DNA from: Chloroflexota bacterium
Lineage (GTDB): Bacteria > Chloroflexota > UBA11872
NCBI GenBank assembly: GCA_028874315.1
Contig: JAPPKM010000069.1
Coordinates: 1 to 50,019, forward strand
Length of the DNA stretch: 50,019 nt
Direction: 5' to 3'
Position 1 is the stretch's first letter, and each line of letters starts with the position of its first letter. Below, one piece after another: positions 1 to 7,699 of this stretch. Made by a program: the position numbers and the translations under genes. The notes beneath the pieces are model-generated. The model did not search any database and was not told the origin of the DNA. It saw nothing but the letters and a program-made list of their open reading frames with translations.

Positions 1-374
1 CCACCAAGGTCGACCGCTCCGCCAACTACGCCGCCCGCTGGGTCGCCAAGAACGTGGTCGCGGCCGGCCTGGCCAGCCGTTTCGAGGTCCAGTTGGCCTA
101 CGTCATCGGCAAGGCCGAACCCGTCTCCGTCAACATCGAGACCTTTGGAACCGGAACCGTGCCCGACAGCGACATCGAAGCCGCCGTCCGCGAGGTCTTT
201 GACCTGCGCCCCGGCGTCATCATTCGCGACCTTGGCCTGCGCCGGCCCCTCTACCACCAGGTCGCCGCCTACGGCCACTTCGGCCGTGACGACCTGGCCG
301 ACGTCCCCTGGGAACGGACCAACCGCGCCGCCGACCTGGCGCGCCTCTGCGCGGTGGAAGCGGCCATCGGCTAA
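1..374 (+). CDS. metK: S-adenosylmethionine synthetase, C-terminal part (5' end outside window)
   Basis: The reading frame is open from the window edge (first full codon at position 3) to a TAA at 372-374. The residues are the C-terminal domain of methionine adenosyltransferase: the segment [17 protein letters not shown], then [14 protein letters not shown] and the closing block with YGHFGR, all in the order expected of MetK. The enzyme makes S-adenosylmethionine from methionine and ATP in the cytoplasm. Only about 123 residues of the usual ~390 are inside the window. The carbonic anhydrase gene begins 11 bases downstream with its own GGAGG site, so the two are probably cotranscribed. Confidence 0.95.
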   Translation, partial: TKVDRSANYAARWVAKNVVAAGLASRFEVQLAYVIGKAEPVSVNIETFGTGTVPDSDIEAAVREVFDLRPGVIIRDLGLRRPLYHQVAAYGHFGRDDLADVPWERTNRAADLARLCAVEAAIG

Positions 375-385
375 CGGAGGTTCGG

Positions 386-883
386 GTGTCAGCGGTCGAC
401 GACATCCTCGCGAATAACGCTCGCTTTGCCGCTGGGTTCCGTGAGGAAGGAGGTCACGCCCAACCCGCCCGCCGGCTGGCCGTCGTGGCCTGCATGGATG
501 CCCGCCTGGATGTGTATCAGGCGCTGGGACTCGCCCCGGGCGACGCCCACGTCATCCGCAACGCCGGCGGCGTTGTAACCGAGGACGCCATACGCTCCCT
601 CGTCATTTCCCAGCGCCTGCTCGGCACTCGCGAAATCATGCTCATCCACCACACCGACTGCGGCATGCAGACTTTCACCGACGATGAGCTGAAGGACACC
701 ATCGAAGCCGACACCGGCCTGCGCCCGCCGTTCTCCTTCGAACCCTTCACCAACCTCGAACAGGACGTCCGCGACTCCATGGCCCGCCTCCGCGCCAGCC
801 CCTTCCTCCCCCACCGCGACCGCATCCATGGCTTCATCTACAACTGCGCCACCGGCCGCCTCACCGAAGTCGCCCCCGCCTGA
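386..883 (+). CDS. Beta-class carbonic anhydrase
   Basis: A 165-residue protein that reversibly hydrates CO2 to bicarbonate. The zinc site of the beta class is visible: ACMDAR gives Cys36 with the Asp38/Arg40 dyad, and HHTDCG gives His89 and Cys92. The length is that of the short bacterial beta enzymes of the Rv1284 kind, not the longer plant-type ones. The GTG start at 386 is supported by GGAGG at 376-380. It follows metK closely on the same strand and faces the SulP transporter gene, whose 3' end is 51 bases away. That pairing suggests a role in bicarbonate handling, although the two genes are convergent and not one transcript. Confidence 0.93.
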   Translation: MSAVDDILANNARFAAGFREEGGHAQPARRLAVVACMDARLDVYQALGLAPGDAHVIRNAGGVVTEDAIRSLVISQRLLGTREIMLIHHTDCGMQTFTDDELKDTIEADTGLRPPFSFEPFTNLEQDVRDSMARLRASPFLPHRDRIHGFIYNCATGRLTEVAPA

Positions 884-934
884 TTCAGGTGGCGGCTCCC
901 CAAGCCTGCGCGTCTTGCTCGGTCGGCTGACTCG

Positions 935-2563
935 CTATTTCGCCAGCAGACGCCGAGCGACCGGCCTCGCCTCGTCCACAGTACCCACAAACCGGTCCGG
1001 CGGAACTTTCTGCAGCGCATTAAGCGCCTGCAAGGTAATGGCTGGCCGTCCCTCCAGACCCATCACGATCACCTCGGTGTTCTCGGCGTCAGCGGTATCG
1101 ATCAGCTGCTCCACCACCAACGCCGCGCTGTCGTCCATGTACACGGTGTCCGAGAAATCCAGAATCACCACTTCGTGATCGCGGATGTCCACGCTGATCG
1201 TGCTGATCAGCTTGTTCGCCGACGCCACGGTAAAGCTTCCCCGCAGCGCCACCAGGCCCACCCGCGCCGAGAACGCGTCCACCGTGTCCTCGTCGTTCTT
1301 GGCGCCGAAAAATCTCCGGTCCAGCAACGGCACCGAGACCACGCTGTCCATCTGCAAACGCTCGAACTGCCGAGCGCTCGCCATCCCGGCCGCGATCAGC
1401 CCAATTGCCACCGCCGTGATCAGGTCTAGGAAAACCGTCAGCCCAAGCGTGATCAGCATCACCAGCAGGTGTTCCCGCTGCACCCGGTGGATTCGGGTCA
1501 GGAAGCGCCAGTCGATGATGTCCCAGCCGACCTTCATCAAGATCCCCGCCAGCGCCGCGTGGGGAATCGCTTCCACGTAGCGACCCAGGCCCAGCACCAG
1601 CGCCAGCAGAATGGCGGCCCGCAGCGCGCCGGACACCGGGGTTCGGCCACCCGCGCGCAGGTTTACCACCGTGCCCAGCGTCGCGCCGGCCCCCGGGAGG
1701 CCACCAATCAGCCCGGCCGCCACATTGCCGATGCCCTGCCCCACCAGTTCCCGGTTCGGGTTGTGGCGCGTCCGCGTCATCGAGTCGGCGACCAGGGACG
1801 TCAGCAGACTGTCGATCGAGCCCAGCAGCGCGATGATCAGCGCCGGCTGTAACGCCCGCACCAGCACGTCCGGCCCAAGCTCGGGCATCTGGAGCGACGG
1901 TAGACCGGTTGGCACTTCGCCGATGACAGGCGTGTCGGTCAACCACAGCACGCCCAGCAGCGTCCCGGCAAGCAGCGCCGCCAGCGTGGGCGGAAGGTAC
2001 TGCCGCAGGCGGCTCGGCCAGGCCACTCCCACCGCAAGGGTTACGGCCGCAATAGCCAGCGCACCGAAATTCGCCTCGCGTACCGCATCCGGCCAGGCCT
2101 GAACTGCACCCAACGGACCGCCCGTGGCCACCGGCGCACCCAGGAACGGCAGCGTCTGCACCAGGATGATGATGATCCCCACGCCCGACATGAATCCCGA
2201 GATCACCGAATACGGCGTATAGCCCACGAACCGCCCGATCCGCAGCACCCCCAGCGCAATCTGGATCAGTCCCGCCATCACGGCGATCGTGAACGCCTCC
2301 GCCAGGCTCTCCGCGTGAGTCGTGACGATCACCGCCATTGCCACGGCCATCGGTCCCGTGGGACCAGATATCTGCGACCGCGTCCCGCCAAATACCGCCG
2401 CGAAAAACCCGACCGCGATGGCCCCATACAGCCCGGCGACTGCCCCAAGCCCCGACGCCACCCCGAAAGCCAGCGCCACCGGCAGCCCCACCACCGCCGC
2501 CGTCACGCCGCCGAATAGATCCCCTCGCAGCGTGTGCAGGTCGTAATTGATCTTCAGGGGCAC
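935..2563 (-). CDS. SulP family anion permease with STAS domain (sulfate or bicarbonate)
   Basis: A 542-residue inner-membrane transporter. Residues ~15-405 hold the repeated hydrophobic segments of the SLC26/SulP fold, including the QISGPTGPMAVAMA stretch typical of transmembrane segment 3. Residues ~430-540 form a cytoplasmic STAS domain with the conserved DDSAALVV turn. SulP members carry sulfate, bicarbonate or other anions; sequence alone does not settle which. A carbonic anhydrase gene lies immediately next to it, and BicA-like bicarbonate carriers are often found with carbonic anhydrase, so bicarbonate is a reasonable first guess. The gene is convergent with the carbonic anhydrase, and no clear hairpin terminator is seen between them. 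Confidence 0.92.
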   Translation of the reverse strand: MPLKINYDLHTLRGDLFGGVTAAVVGLPVALAFGVASGLGAVAGLYGAIAVGFFAAVFGGTRSQISGPTGPMAVAMAVIVTTHAESLAEAFTIAVMAGLIQIALGVLRIGRFVGYTPYSVISGFMSGVGIIIILVQTLPFLGAPVATGGPLGAVQAWPDAVREANFGALAIAAVTLAVGVAWPSRLRQYLPPTLAALLAGTLLGVLWLTDTPVIGEVPTGLPSLQMPELGPDVLVRALQPALIIALLGSIDSLLTSLVADSMTRTRHNPNRELVGQGIGNVAAGLIGGLPGAGATLGTVVNLRAGGRTPVSGALRAAILLALVLGLGRYVEAIPHAALAGILMKVGWDIIDWRFLTRIHRVQREHLLVMLITLGLTVFLDLITAVAIGLIAAGMASARQFERLQMDSVVSVPLLDRRFFGAKNDEDTVDAFSARVGLVALRGSFTVASANKLISTISVDIRDHEVVILDFSDTVYMDDSAALVVEQLIDTADAENTEVIVMGLEGRPAITLQALNALQKVPPDRFVGTVDEARPVARRLLAK

Positions 2564-2755
2564 CCGCTCACTCCACGCCGTGCGATCCTTCGGCGCCTAC
2601 CCTAACTGTCCCTAGCCGTCGTGTGCTGAAGACCGGCGAGCCTCGGCCCCGCGGCACACGGAGCTCTTCCCATCACACGGTCCGTAGCGAATGTCGCAAA
2701 GCGCTCCGCGCCGCATAATGGCCGCTCGATCCTGCTTGCCCGAAGGACTCTGGCC

Positions 2756-3682
2756 ATGAGTGCGTTCACCATCGACGTCCTGCAATCCCGCCGCATGATT
2801 CGCTGGGGCGGGCGCTTCATCACGGCCTTCAACCAGGGCCACACGCGCAACTACCTGTATCCCGTGTACACCCCGGCAGGTCAGGCCGTCACCGACGAAA
2901 CGCCGGTTGACCACCCGCACCACCGCTCCATCTGGATCGCCGCCGAAGAGGTCAACGGCTACAACTTCTACATCGAACGCGCCTATGGCGGCCGCACCGC
3001 CGGCGCAATTCGGGAGATCGACGCTTCCTGGGAACAACTGGCCGCCGACAAGCTGCGAGTAACCCAAACCCTCGAATGGCGGGGTGCCTCCGACTGGAGC
3101 GATCCGGATGGCCGGCTGGTGCTGGTCGAAACCCGCACCACCGATATCCAGCCCGGCGACATCTCCAACCTGCTCACCATTCGTTCGCAGCTCGTCCCCG
3201 GCGGCGGACCCACCGCGCCGGCCGGACGCCTGGCCGATGGCACTCCGCTGCCCGGCAAGCCGGTCACAGGTTCCGCCAAGTCGCCCGACAGCGTCACCAT
3301 CGGGCCCACCAAGCACAGCTACTACGGCGTACGTCTCGCTGACCGACTCCACGTCACCCATCACGGCGTCATCAAGGACTCCGAGGGCCGCACCAACGAG
3401 GCCGAAATCTTCGACCAGGCCGCCGACTGGGTCGACGCCCACGGCCCCATGGCCTTCGATAAGATCGCCGGCGTGGGCGTCTTGCCCGACGCCTCGTTCG
3501 ACGGCGCTCCGTGGTTCGTCCGCGACTATGGCTCGCTCTGCATCAGCACCATGCGCATGCAGGCCGTCGAGATCACCGCCGAGCAGCCTTGGGACCAGAC
3601 GGTCCGCTTCGTGATCCACGACGGCGACCATGAGGCTGCCGACATCGCCGGCGAGTTCCAACGCTTCCGGGCCGGGGAGTAG
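2756..3682 (+). CDS. DUF6807 (PmoA-like) family protein
   Basis: A 308-residue protein without signal peptide or membrane segment. It has the marks of the DUF6807 family, often labelled PmoA or methane-oxygenase PmoA in databases although unrelated to membrane methane monooxygenase: an early HTRNYLYPVYTPAG block, then DHPHHRSIWIA, and a late WFVRDYGSLCI block. The family is beta-rich and common in genomes that degrade complex carbohydrates; its reaction is not established here. ATG at 2756 is preceded by an AAGGA-like site. The gene stands alone between two minus-strand genes. The 192-base gap upstream shows no clear promoter. Confidence 0.8.
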   Translation: MSAFTIDVLQSRRMIRWGGRFITAFNQGHTRNYLYPVYTPAGQAVTDETPVDHPHHRSIWIAAEEVNGYNFYIERAYGGRTAGAIREIDASWEQLAADKLRVTQTLEWRGASDWSDPDGRLVLVETRTTDIQPGDISNLLTIRSQLVPGGGPTAPAGRLADGTPLPGKPVTGSAKSPDSVTIGPTKHSYYGVRLADRLHVTHHGVIKDSEGRTNEAEIFDQAADWVDAHGPMAFDKIAGVGVLPDASFDGAPWFVRDYGSLCISTMRMQAVEITAEQPWDQTVRFVIHDGDHEAADIAGEFQRFRAGE

Positions 3683-3727
3683 CGCTGAGCAACTAGCGGT
3701 CAGGCGCTCGTTCTGCCGCCCGGCGCT

Positions 3728-4459
3728 TTAACCGCGGCCGATGAATGGCTGGCCCACTGGCAAGACCGTGGCTTCCAGCATGTTGACGTGGTCCGGCATG
3801 GCGGCCATGGTCACCGCAGCGGTGGCCAGTTCGTCCACGGTCATCATCGGTTCATCATCCTCGCGCCGCGCGGTTCCGGTTCGACGTTCCACCCAGGTGT
3901 TGCCCGGATTCAAGCAGCTGCACGAAACCCCGTGGGCTCGGCCCTCCAGCGCAATAACCTGCGTCAGACCCCAGAGCCCGAATTTGGAGGCGCTGTAGGA
4001 GGCCGACGACGGTCGCACCCGCTGCGAGGAAATGCTGGCCACGTTGATAATGCGGCCACGCCCGGCCGCCGCCATCACCCGCAGCGCGGCCCGCGCGCAC
4101 AGAAACGGTCCGGTCAGATTGACGTCAATCGTGCGCTGCCAGGCTTCCAGCGACATCTCCACCAGCGGGGCGTGCTTGGCGATGCCCGCGTTGTTGACCA
4201 GCACATCCAGGTGGCCAAACCGCTGGAGAGTTCCATCAATCAGAGCGTCGACGGCTTTTTCGTCGGTTACGTCCGTCGGAATGGCCTCGACCTGAACGCC
4301 CAGTCCGCGAAACTCGTCGGCGGCTTCTTCCAATAATGCTGCGTCCCGCGCCGCCAGCGCCAGGCTGGCGCCCGCCCTCGCAAACCCTCGAGCGATCCCA
4401 CGACCGATTCCGCGGTTCGATCCCGTCACAACTGCGACCTTGCCGTCCAATACCCCCAT
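3728..4459 (-). CDS. Short-chain dehydrogenase/reductase (SDR)
   Basis: A 243-residue classical SDR using NAD(P)H. The cofactor motif TGSNRGIGRG lies near the N-terminus, followed by NNAG, the catalytic Ser in the SISS region and the YSASK motif with catalytic Tyr and Lys. The LNPGNTWVERR segment is the usual loop after the active site. The substrate cannot be read from sequence. I chose the ATG at 4459 because GGAGGGA lies a good distance upstream; an in-frame start at 4489 would add ten residues before the Rossmann fold. It is followed on the other side by a tRNA gene on the opposite strand. Confidence 0.9.
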   Translation of the reverse strand: MGVLDGKVAVVTGSNRGIGRGIARGFARAGASLALAARDAALLEEAADEFRGLGVQVEAIPTDVTDEKAVDALIDGTLQRFGHLDVLVNNAGIAKHAPLVEMSLEAWQRTIDVNLTGPFLCARAALRVMAAAGRGRIINVASISSQRVRPSSASYSASKFGLWGLTQVIALEGRAHGVSCSCLNPGNTWVERRTGTARREDDEPMMTVDELATAAVTMAAMPDHVNMLEATVLPVGQPFIGRG

Positions 4460-4554
4460 CGGTCCCTCCGAGCTCCCGGCGATCAACATGCATTATCCGA
4501 AGCCGCCTGCAGACGACACTCCGGCGATCCGCCCATTGCTCGGTAAGCTCAAGT

Positions 4555-4630
4555 GGGCTGGTAGCTCAGTTGGCAGAGCAGCGGACTTTTAATCCGAAGG
4601 TCGTGGGTTCGAGACCCACCCGGCCCACCA
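4555..4630 (+). tRNA. tRNA-Lys (UUU)
   Basis: A complete cloverleaf of 76 nt with encoded CCA. The acceptor stem pairs GGGCTGG with CCGGCCC. The D arm is GCTCAGTTGGCAGAGC, the anticodon loop is CTTTTAA with anticodon TTT, and the T arm has GGTTCGAGACC. The first anticodon-stem pair (27-43) is G-A; all other stems pair. Confidence 0.97.
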
Positions 4631-4755
4631 GGTTTGGAGGCCCGAAATCAGAGCTCTCAATAGCCGGAAAGCGGAAATCTTGCACACCTCCTGCACCGTA
4701 GCCGGCTGCGGCCGGCAGGCGGTCGGTGCGGTCTGGGACGAATGCCCACGTCACG

Positions 4756-5781
4756 ATGCCTCTCATTGAGACGGTCCAACTCACCAAGCACTTCGAGCGT
4801 CGGCGCCCCCCGCGCAGGCCCTGGGACTTGCTGCGTCGGCGTCCGCCGGAAACAACAGGCGATCTGATTGTCGCGGTCGACAACGTGTCGCTCTCAGTCG
4901 AGGCCGGCGAGGTCTATGGACTGCTGGGCCCCAACGGCGCGGGCAAGACGACCATGGCTCGCATGCTCTCGACGCTGCTCGAACCAACGTCCGGCAGCGC
5001 ACGGATCTGCGGCCACGACACCGTTCGCGACGGCACCCAGGTGCGCACCCGCACCGGTGTCATGTTTGCTGGCGAGCGCGGCGTGTTTTGGCGGCTCACC
5101 GGCCGCGAAAACCTCCAGATGTTCGGGCGTCTCGTATTCATGGACGGCAATGCGATTCGTCGGCGCACGGATGAACTCATGGAACGGCTCGGCCTCGCCG
5201 ATCGCACGGATGAACTCGTCGAGTCGTACAGCACCGGCATGAAGCAGCGGCTCAATCTCGCTCGCACCCTGATGCATGACCCGCCGGTACTGCTCATGGA
5301 CGAGCCGACGGCCGCCCTCGACCCTGCCGCCGCCCGCGCGACCCGCGGATTCGTCAACGAACTCCGTCAGGAGGGAAAGGCGATTCTCCTGACGACCCAC
5401 AACATGCACGAAGCCGATGAGGTCTGCGACCGGGTCGGGATCATCGATAAGGGCCGCCTCATTGCCGAAGATCGACCGGCCGAACTGATCGAGCGCGCGG
5501 GCGTTGAGCCGCGTCTGGAACTGATGCTGCGCGGAAACACGACGGCGGCGCGAACCGCTCTCGGCGACGATGCCCTCTGGTGGGGGGCGGTCGAGAGCGA
5601 CGGGGCGGTGCAGGTCGCGGTGCGAGCGCCCAACAGCTGGCGCTCGGCGGAAGCCATCACCCAGCGCGTGTCGGCGGCGGGCGCCGAAATCGTCCAGTCG
5701 CGCCTGCGCGAAGCAACCCTGGAGGACGCCTACATCGAGCTGACCGGCAGCCGTCTCGAGGGACCATTTGCCCCGGTTTAG
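4756..5781 (+). CDS. ABC-2 exporter ATP-binding protein
   Basis: The cytoplasmic ATPase of a three-gene ABC-2 export system. Walker A is GPNGAGKTT, the signature is YSTGMKQRL, Walker B is [13 protein letters not shown] and the switch His is in [13 protein letters not shown]. The C-terminal ~80 residues follow the usual pattern of drug- or lipid-export ATPases (NatA/DrrA type). The N-terminus carries an Arg/Pro-rich insertion (about residues 12-32) between the first strand and Walker A. I take the ATG at 4756 ([13 protein letters not shown]); a GTG at 4726 is possible and would add ten residues. The coding end overlaps the possible TTG start of the next gene, which indicates an operon. The substrate is unknown. 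Confidence 0.9.
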   Translation: MPLIETVQLTKHFERRRPPRRPWDLLRRRPPETTGDLIVAVDNVSLSVEAGEVYGLLGPNGAGKTTMARMLSTLLEPTSGSARICGHDTVRDGTQVRTRTGVMFAGERGVFWRLTGRENLQMFGRLVFMDGNAIRRRTDELMERLGLADRTDELVESYSTGMKQRLNLARTLMHDPPVLLMDEPTAALDPAAARATRGFVNELRQEGKAILLTTHNMHEADEVCDRVGIIDKGRLIAEDRPAELIERAGVEPRLELMLRGNTTAARTALGDDALWWGAVESDGAVQVAVRAPNSWRSAEAITQRVSAAGAEIVQSRLREATLEDAYIELTGSRLEGPFAPV

Positions 5782-6622
5782 GCGCGTCGTGAGATTGGCG
5801 TGGGCGAACACCGCGGCGACGCTGCAACTCGCCAGCCTGGGGTGGCGGATGAAGCAACGCCAGCCATTCTTCCTGGTCACCAGTGCCTGGCTGGCGACGT
5901 TTGCCGTGCTGCCCATGGCGCTGGCGGCCATCGCCCTGGTTGGTCCCGAGGCCAGGCACATTCAACCATTCGTCGAGCTCGCCGGTACCGACAACTACAT
6001 GGCCTATGTGGCCATTGGCGCGACGGCGATGATCTGGTCGACCACGATCGGAGCCAATGTTGGGTTTGTCTTGGAGGATCAGCGTTCCGACGGCACGCTG
6101 GGCTCGATCTGGTCGACCCCAACAGCCTTGCTGGCGCGCGTAGCCGGCCTGGGCGCATCCGGAATGTCCGTTGGAATCGCACGGACGTTCATTGCCTTCG
6201 TCGTTGCCTGGGCCATCCTCCGGTTTCCGGTCAGCCTCGATCCATTGGTGTTGGTCGCGGTTCTTGCCGCGTCAACGTTCGCTGTCGGCGCCTTTGGTCT
6301 TATCTGGGCTGCGGTCATCCTCCGAGCGCGCGCCGGCATGATGATGGTGCAGGTGATTCTGATGGGCATGGGGATCCTGGCGGGCCCGGCCTACCCCACA
6401 ACCGTGCTCCCTGGTTGGGCCCAGGTTGCCGGCCAGTTGCTTCCCCCCACCTGGATGATTCGCGGGCTTCGAGCGACGCTCGTCTTTAATGACGCCGCAG
6501 CCGCCTGGGCATCCGTCGCGGCCCTGCTCGCCCTCGGACTCGTTTTCGGCGTGGGCGGGATGTGGCTGTTCGCACGATTCGACCGCGACGCCCGTCAGCG
6601 GGGGCATCTTGAGGCCGTCTGA
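5768..6622 (+). CDS. ABC-2 exporter permease, first subunit
   Basis: A hydrophobic protein of about 284 residues with some six membrane segments, as in ABC-2 transporter permeases. The first helix follows FFLVTSAWLATFAVLP. The middle carries the short FVLEDQRSDGTLGSIWSTP segment, which fits the coupling helix seen in this family. The start is uncertain: TTG at 5768 overlaps the ATPase gene by 14 bases, while an in-frame GTG at 5789 would begin just after its stop. Either way the genes are tightly coupled. It would form a heterodimeric channel with the next gene product. Confidence 0.85.
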   Translation: MPRFRRVVRLAWANTAATLQLASLGWRMKQRQPFFLVTSAWLATFAVLPMALAAIALVGPEARHIQPFVELAGTDNYMAYVAIGATAMIWSTTIGANVGFVLEDQRSDGTLGSIWSTPTALLARVAGLGASGMSVGIARTFIAFVVAWAILRFPVSLDPLVLVAVLAASTFAVGAFGLIWAAVILRARAGMMMVQVILMGMGILAGPAYPTTVLPGWAQVAGQLLPPTWMIRGLRATLVFNDAAAAWASVAALLALGLVFGVGGMWLFARFDRDARQRGHLEAV

Positions 6623-6641
6623 GATTCAGCAGGCAGGTCGC

Positions 6642-7442
6642 GTGGCTTCGATTGTGCTTGCTGCCTTCGCGCAGACGTGGCGCGAACACAACCGCTTTCG
6701 GATCGTTTGGGCTGCACGAATGCTCGCAACATTCCTCTTCCTCGCGCCCATCCTGTTGATGAGCCTGGCGTACGGTTCGGAAGGTTTCGCGGCCAGCGGC
6801 GGCGGTCGGGACTTTGTCACTTTCGCGGCTGTTGGTCTCGTGGTCATCAATGCGGCCACCCGTCCCATGGCGGCCACCATCCAATACCTCGCGAATGCAA
6901 ACCGCGTCGGTATCCTGCCCGCCCTATGGGCGACACCGGCTCCACGTTGGGCCCTGTGCCTTGGTGCGTCCCTCGCGGCGCTGGCGGATGCGGTGGTTGA
7001 AGGCGCCATCATTATTGCGTTGGCGTTCCTTTTTTTTGGTCCGTCGACGCAGGCTGTCTCCGCGTTGGCCGTCGTTCCGTTGCTTTTCGGTCTCGCGACG
7101 TTCTGGGGCCTCGGCCTCGTGTTCGGCAGCGTGTTCCTGGCCACGCGCTCATGGGCCGCCCAGGCAATCGTGAGCGGCCTCCTCCTGGTGCTGGCCGGTA
7201 CGGTCTTTCCCATCAGCATCCTGCCGTGGTCCGTCCGCTGGTTGAGCTACGCCTTTCCGCACACCTACGTGCTGGACGCCCTGCGCCACCTGGTTCTTGG
7301 AACGCCGACGATCGTGCCTCTGCCCGTTGATCTGGCAGTAGCCGGCGCCAGCGCGATCCTGGCGGTGCTGGCCGGCATCGTCATGTTCAGGCGCGCCGAT
7401 CGCGCAGCCGCTCGCCGCGGTGTCATCGGGCTCTACACGTGA
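6642..7442 (+). CDS. ABC-2 exporter permease, second subunit
   Basis: A membrane protein of about 266 residues with several hydrophobic segments and the ABC-2 permease pattern, including YLANANRVGILPALWATP, which matches in position the coupling region of the first permease. The C-terminal FPISILPWSVRWLSYAFP block is typical of the family. The open frame extends to 6489 but that part overlaps the previous gene and has no hydrophobic pattern, so I choose GTG at 6642, shortly after the previous stop and following GCAGG. It completes an ATPase-permease-permease unit. Confidence 0.83.
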   Translation: MASIVLAAFAQTWREHNRFRIVWAARMLATFLFLAPILLMSLAYGSEGFAASGGGRDFVTFAAVGLVVINAATRPMAATIQYLANANRVGILPALWATPAPRWALCLGASLAALADAVVEGAIIIALAFLFFGPSTQAVSALAVVPLLFGLATFWGLGLVFGSVFLATRSWAAQAIVSGLLLVLAGTVFPISILPWSVRWLSYAFPHTYVLDALRHLVLGTPTIVPLPVDLAVAGASAILAVLAGIVMFRRADRAAARRGVIGLYT

Positions 7443-7699
7443 ACCCGAGCGATTGGCAGGTGTCAAGCACTAGGTGCACCACGCTGCCCACCGCAGCGGC
7501 ACGTGCGCACTGGAGGTATCACAGGTGCTGTATATTGCCGCCAGTCTCCTCTCCAACCCGGGCGGATGAGGGTCGACGTGGACGTAGCATCCTCCGGTGG
7601 TACCGATCGGGCGCATTGTTGGCCCGAGCAAGTTGCTGCGTCGTGCCGAGTCACATACTAGATTTGCGACATTTCTATTGGCATGGAGGGAGTTGAGCC

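Noticed and set aside
884-934. Terminator between carbonic anhydrase and SulP genes
   Set aside because: No stable hairpin with T-run is visible in the 51 bases between the convergent genes.
2612-3661. Long minus-strand open frame opposite the DUF6807 gene
   Set aside because: The composition is that of an antisense shadow of GC-rich coding sequence; no motif or domain, while the plus strand has clear family blocks.
7633-7661. Promoter for the MMPL gene (TTGCTG, 17 bases, TACTAG)
   Set aside because: Only about half of each box fits consensus; too weak to list.
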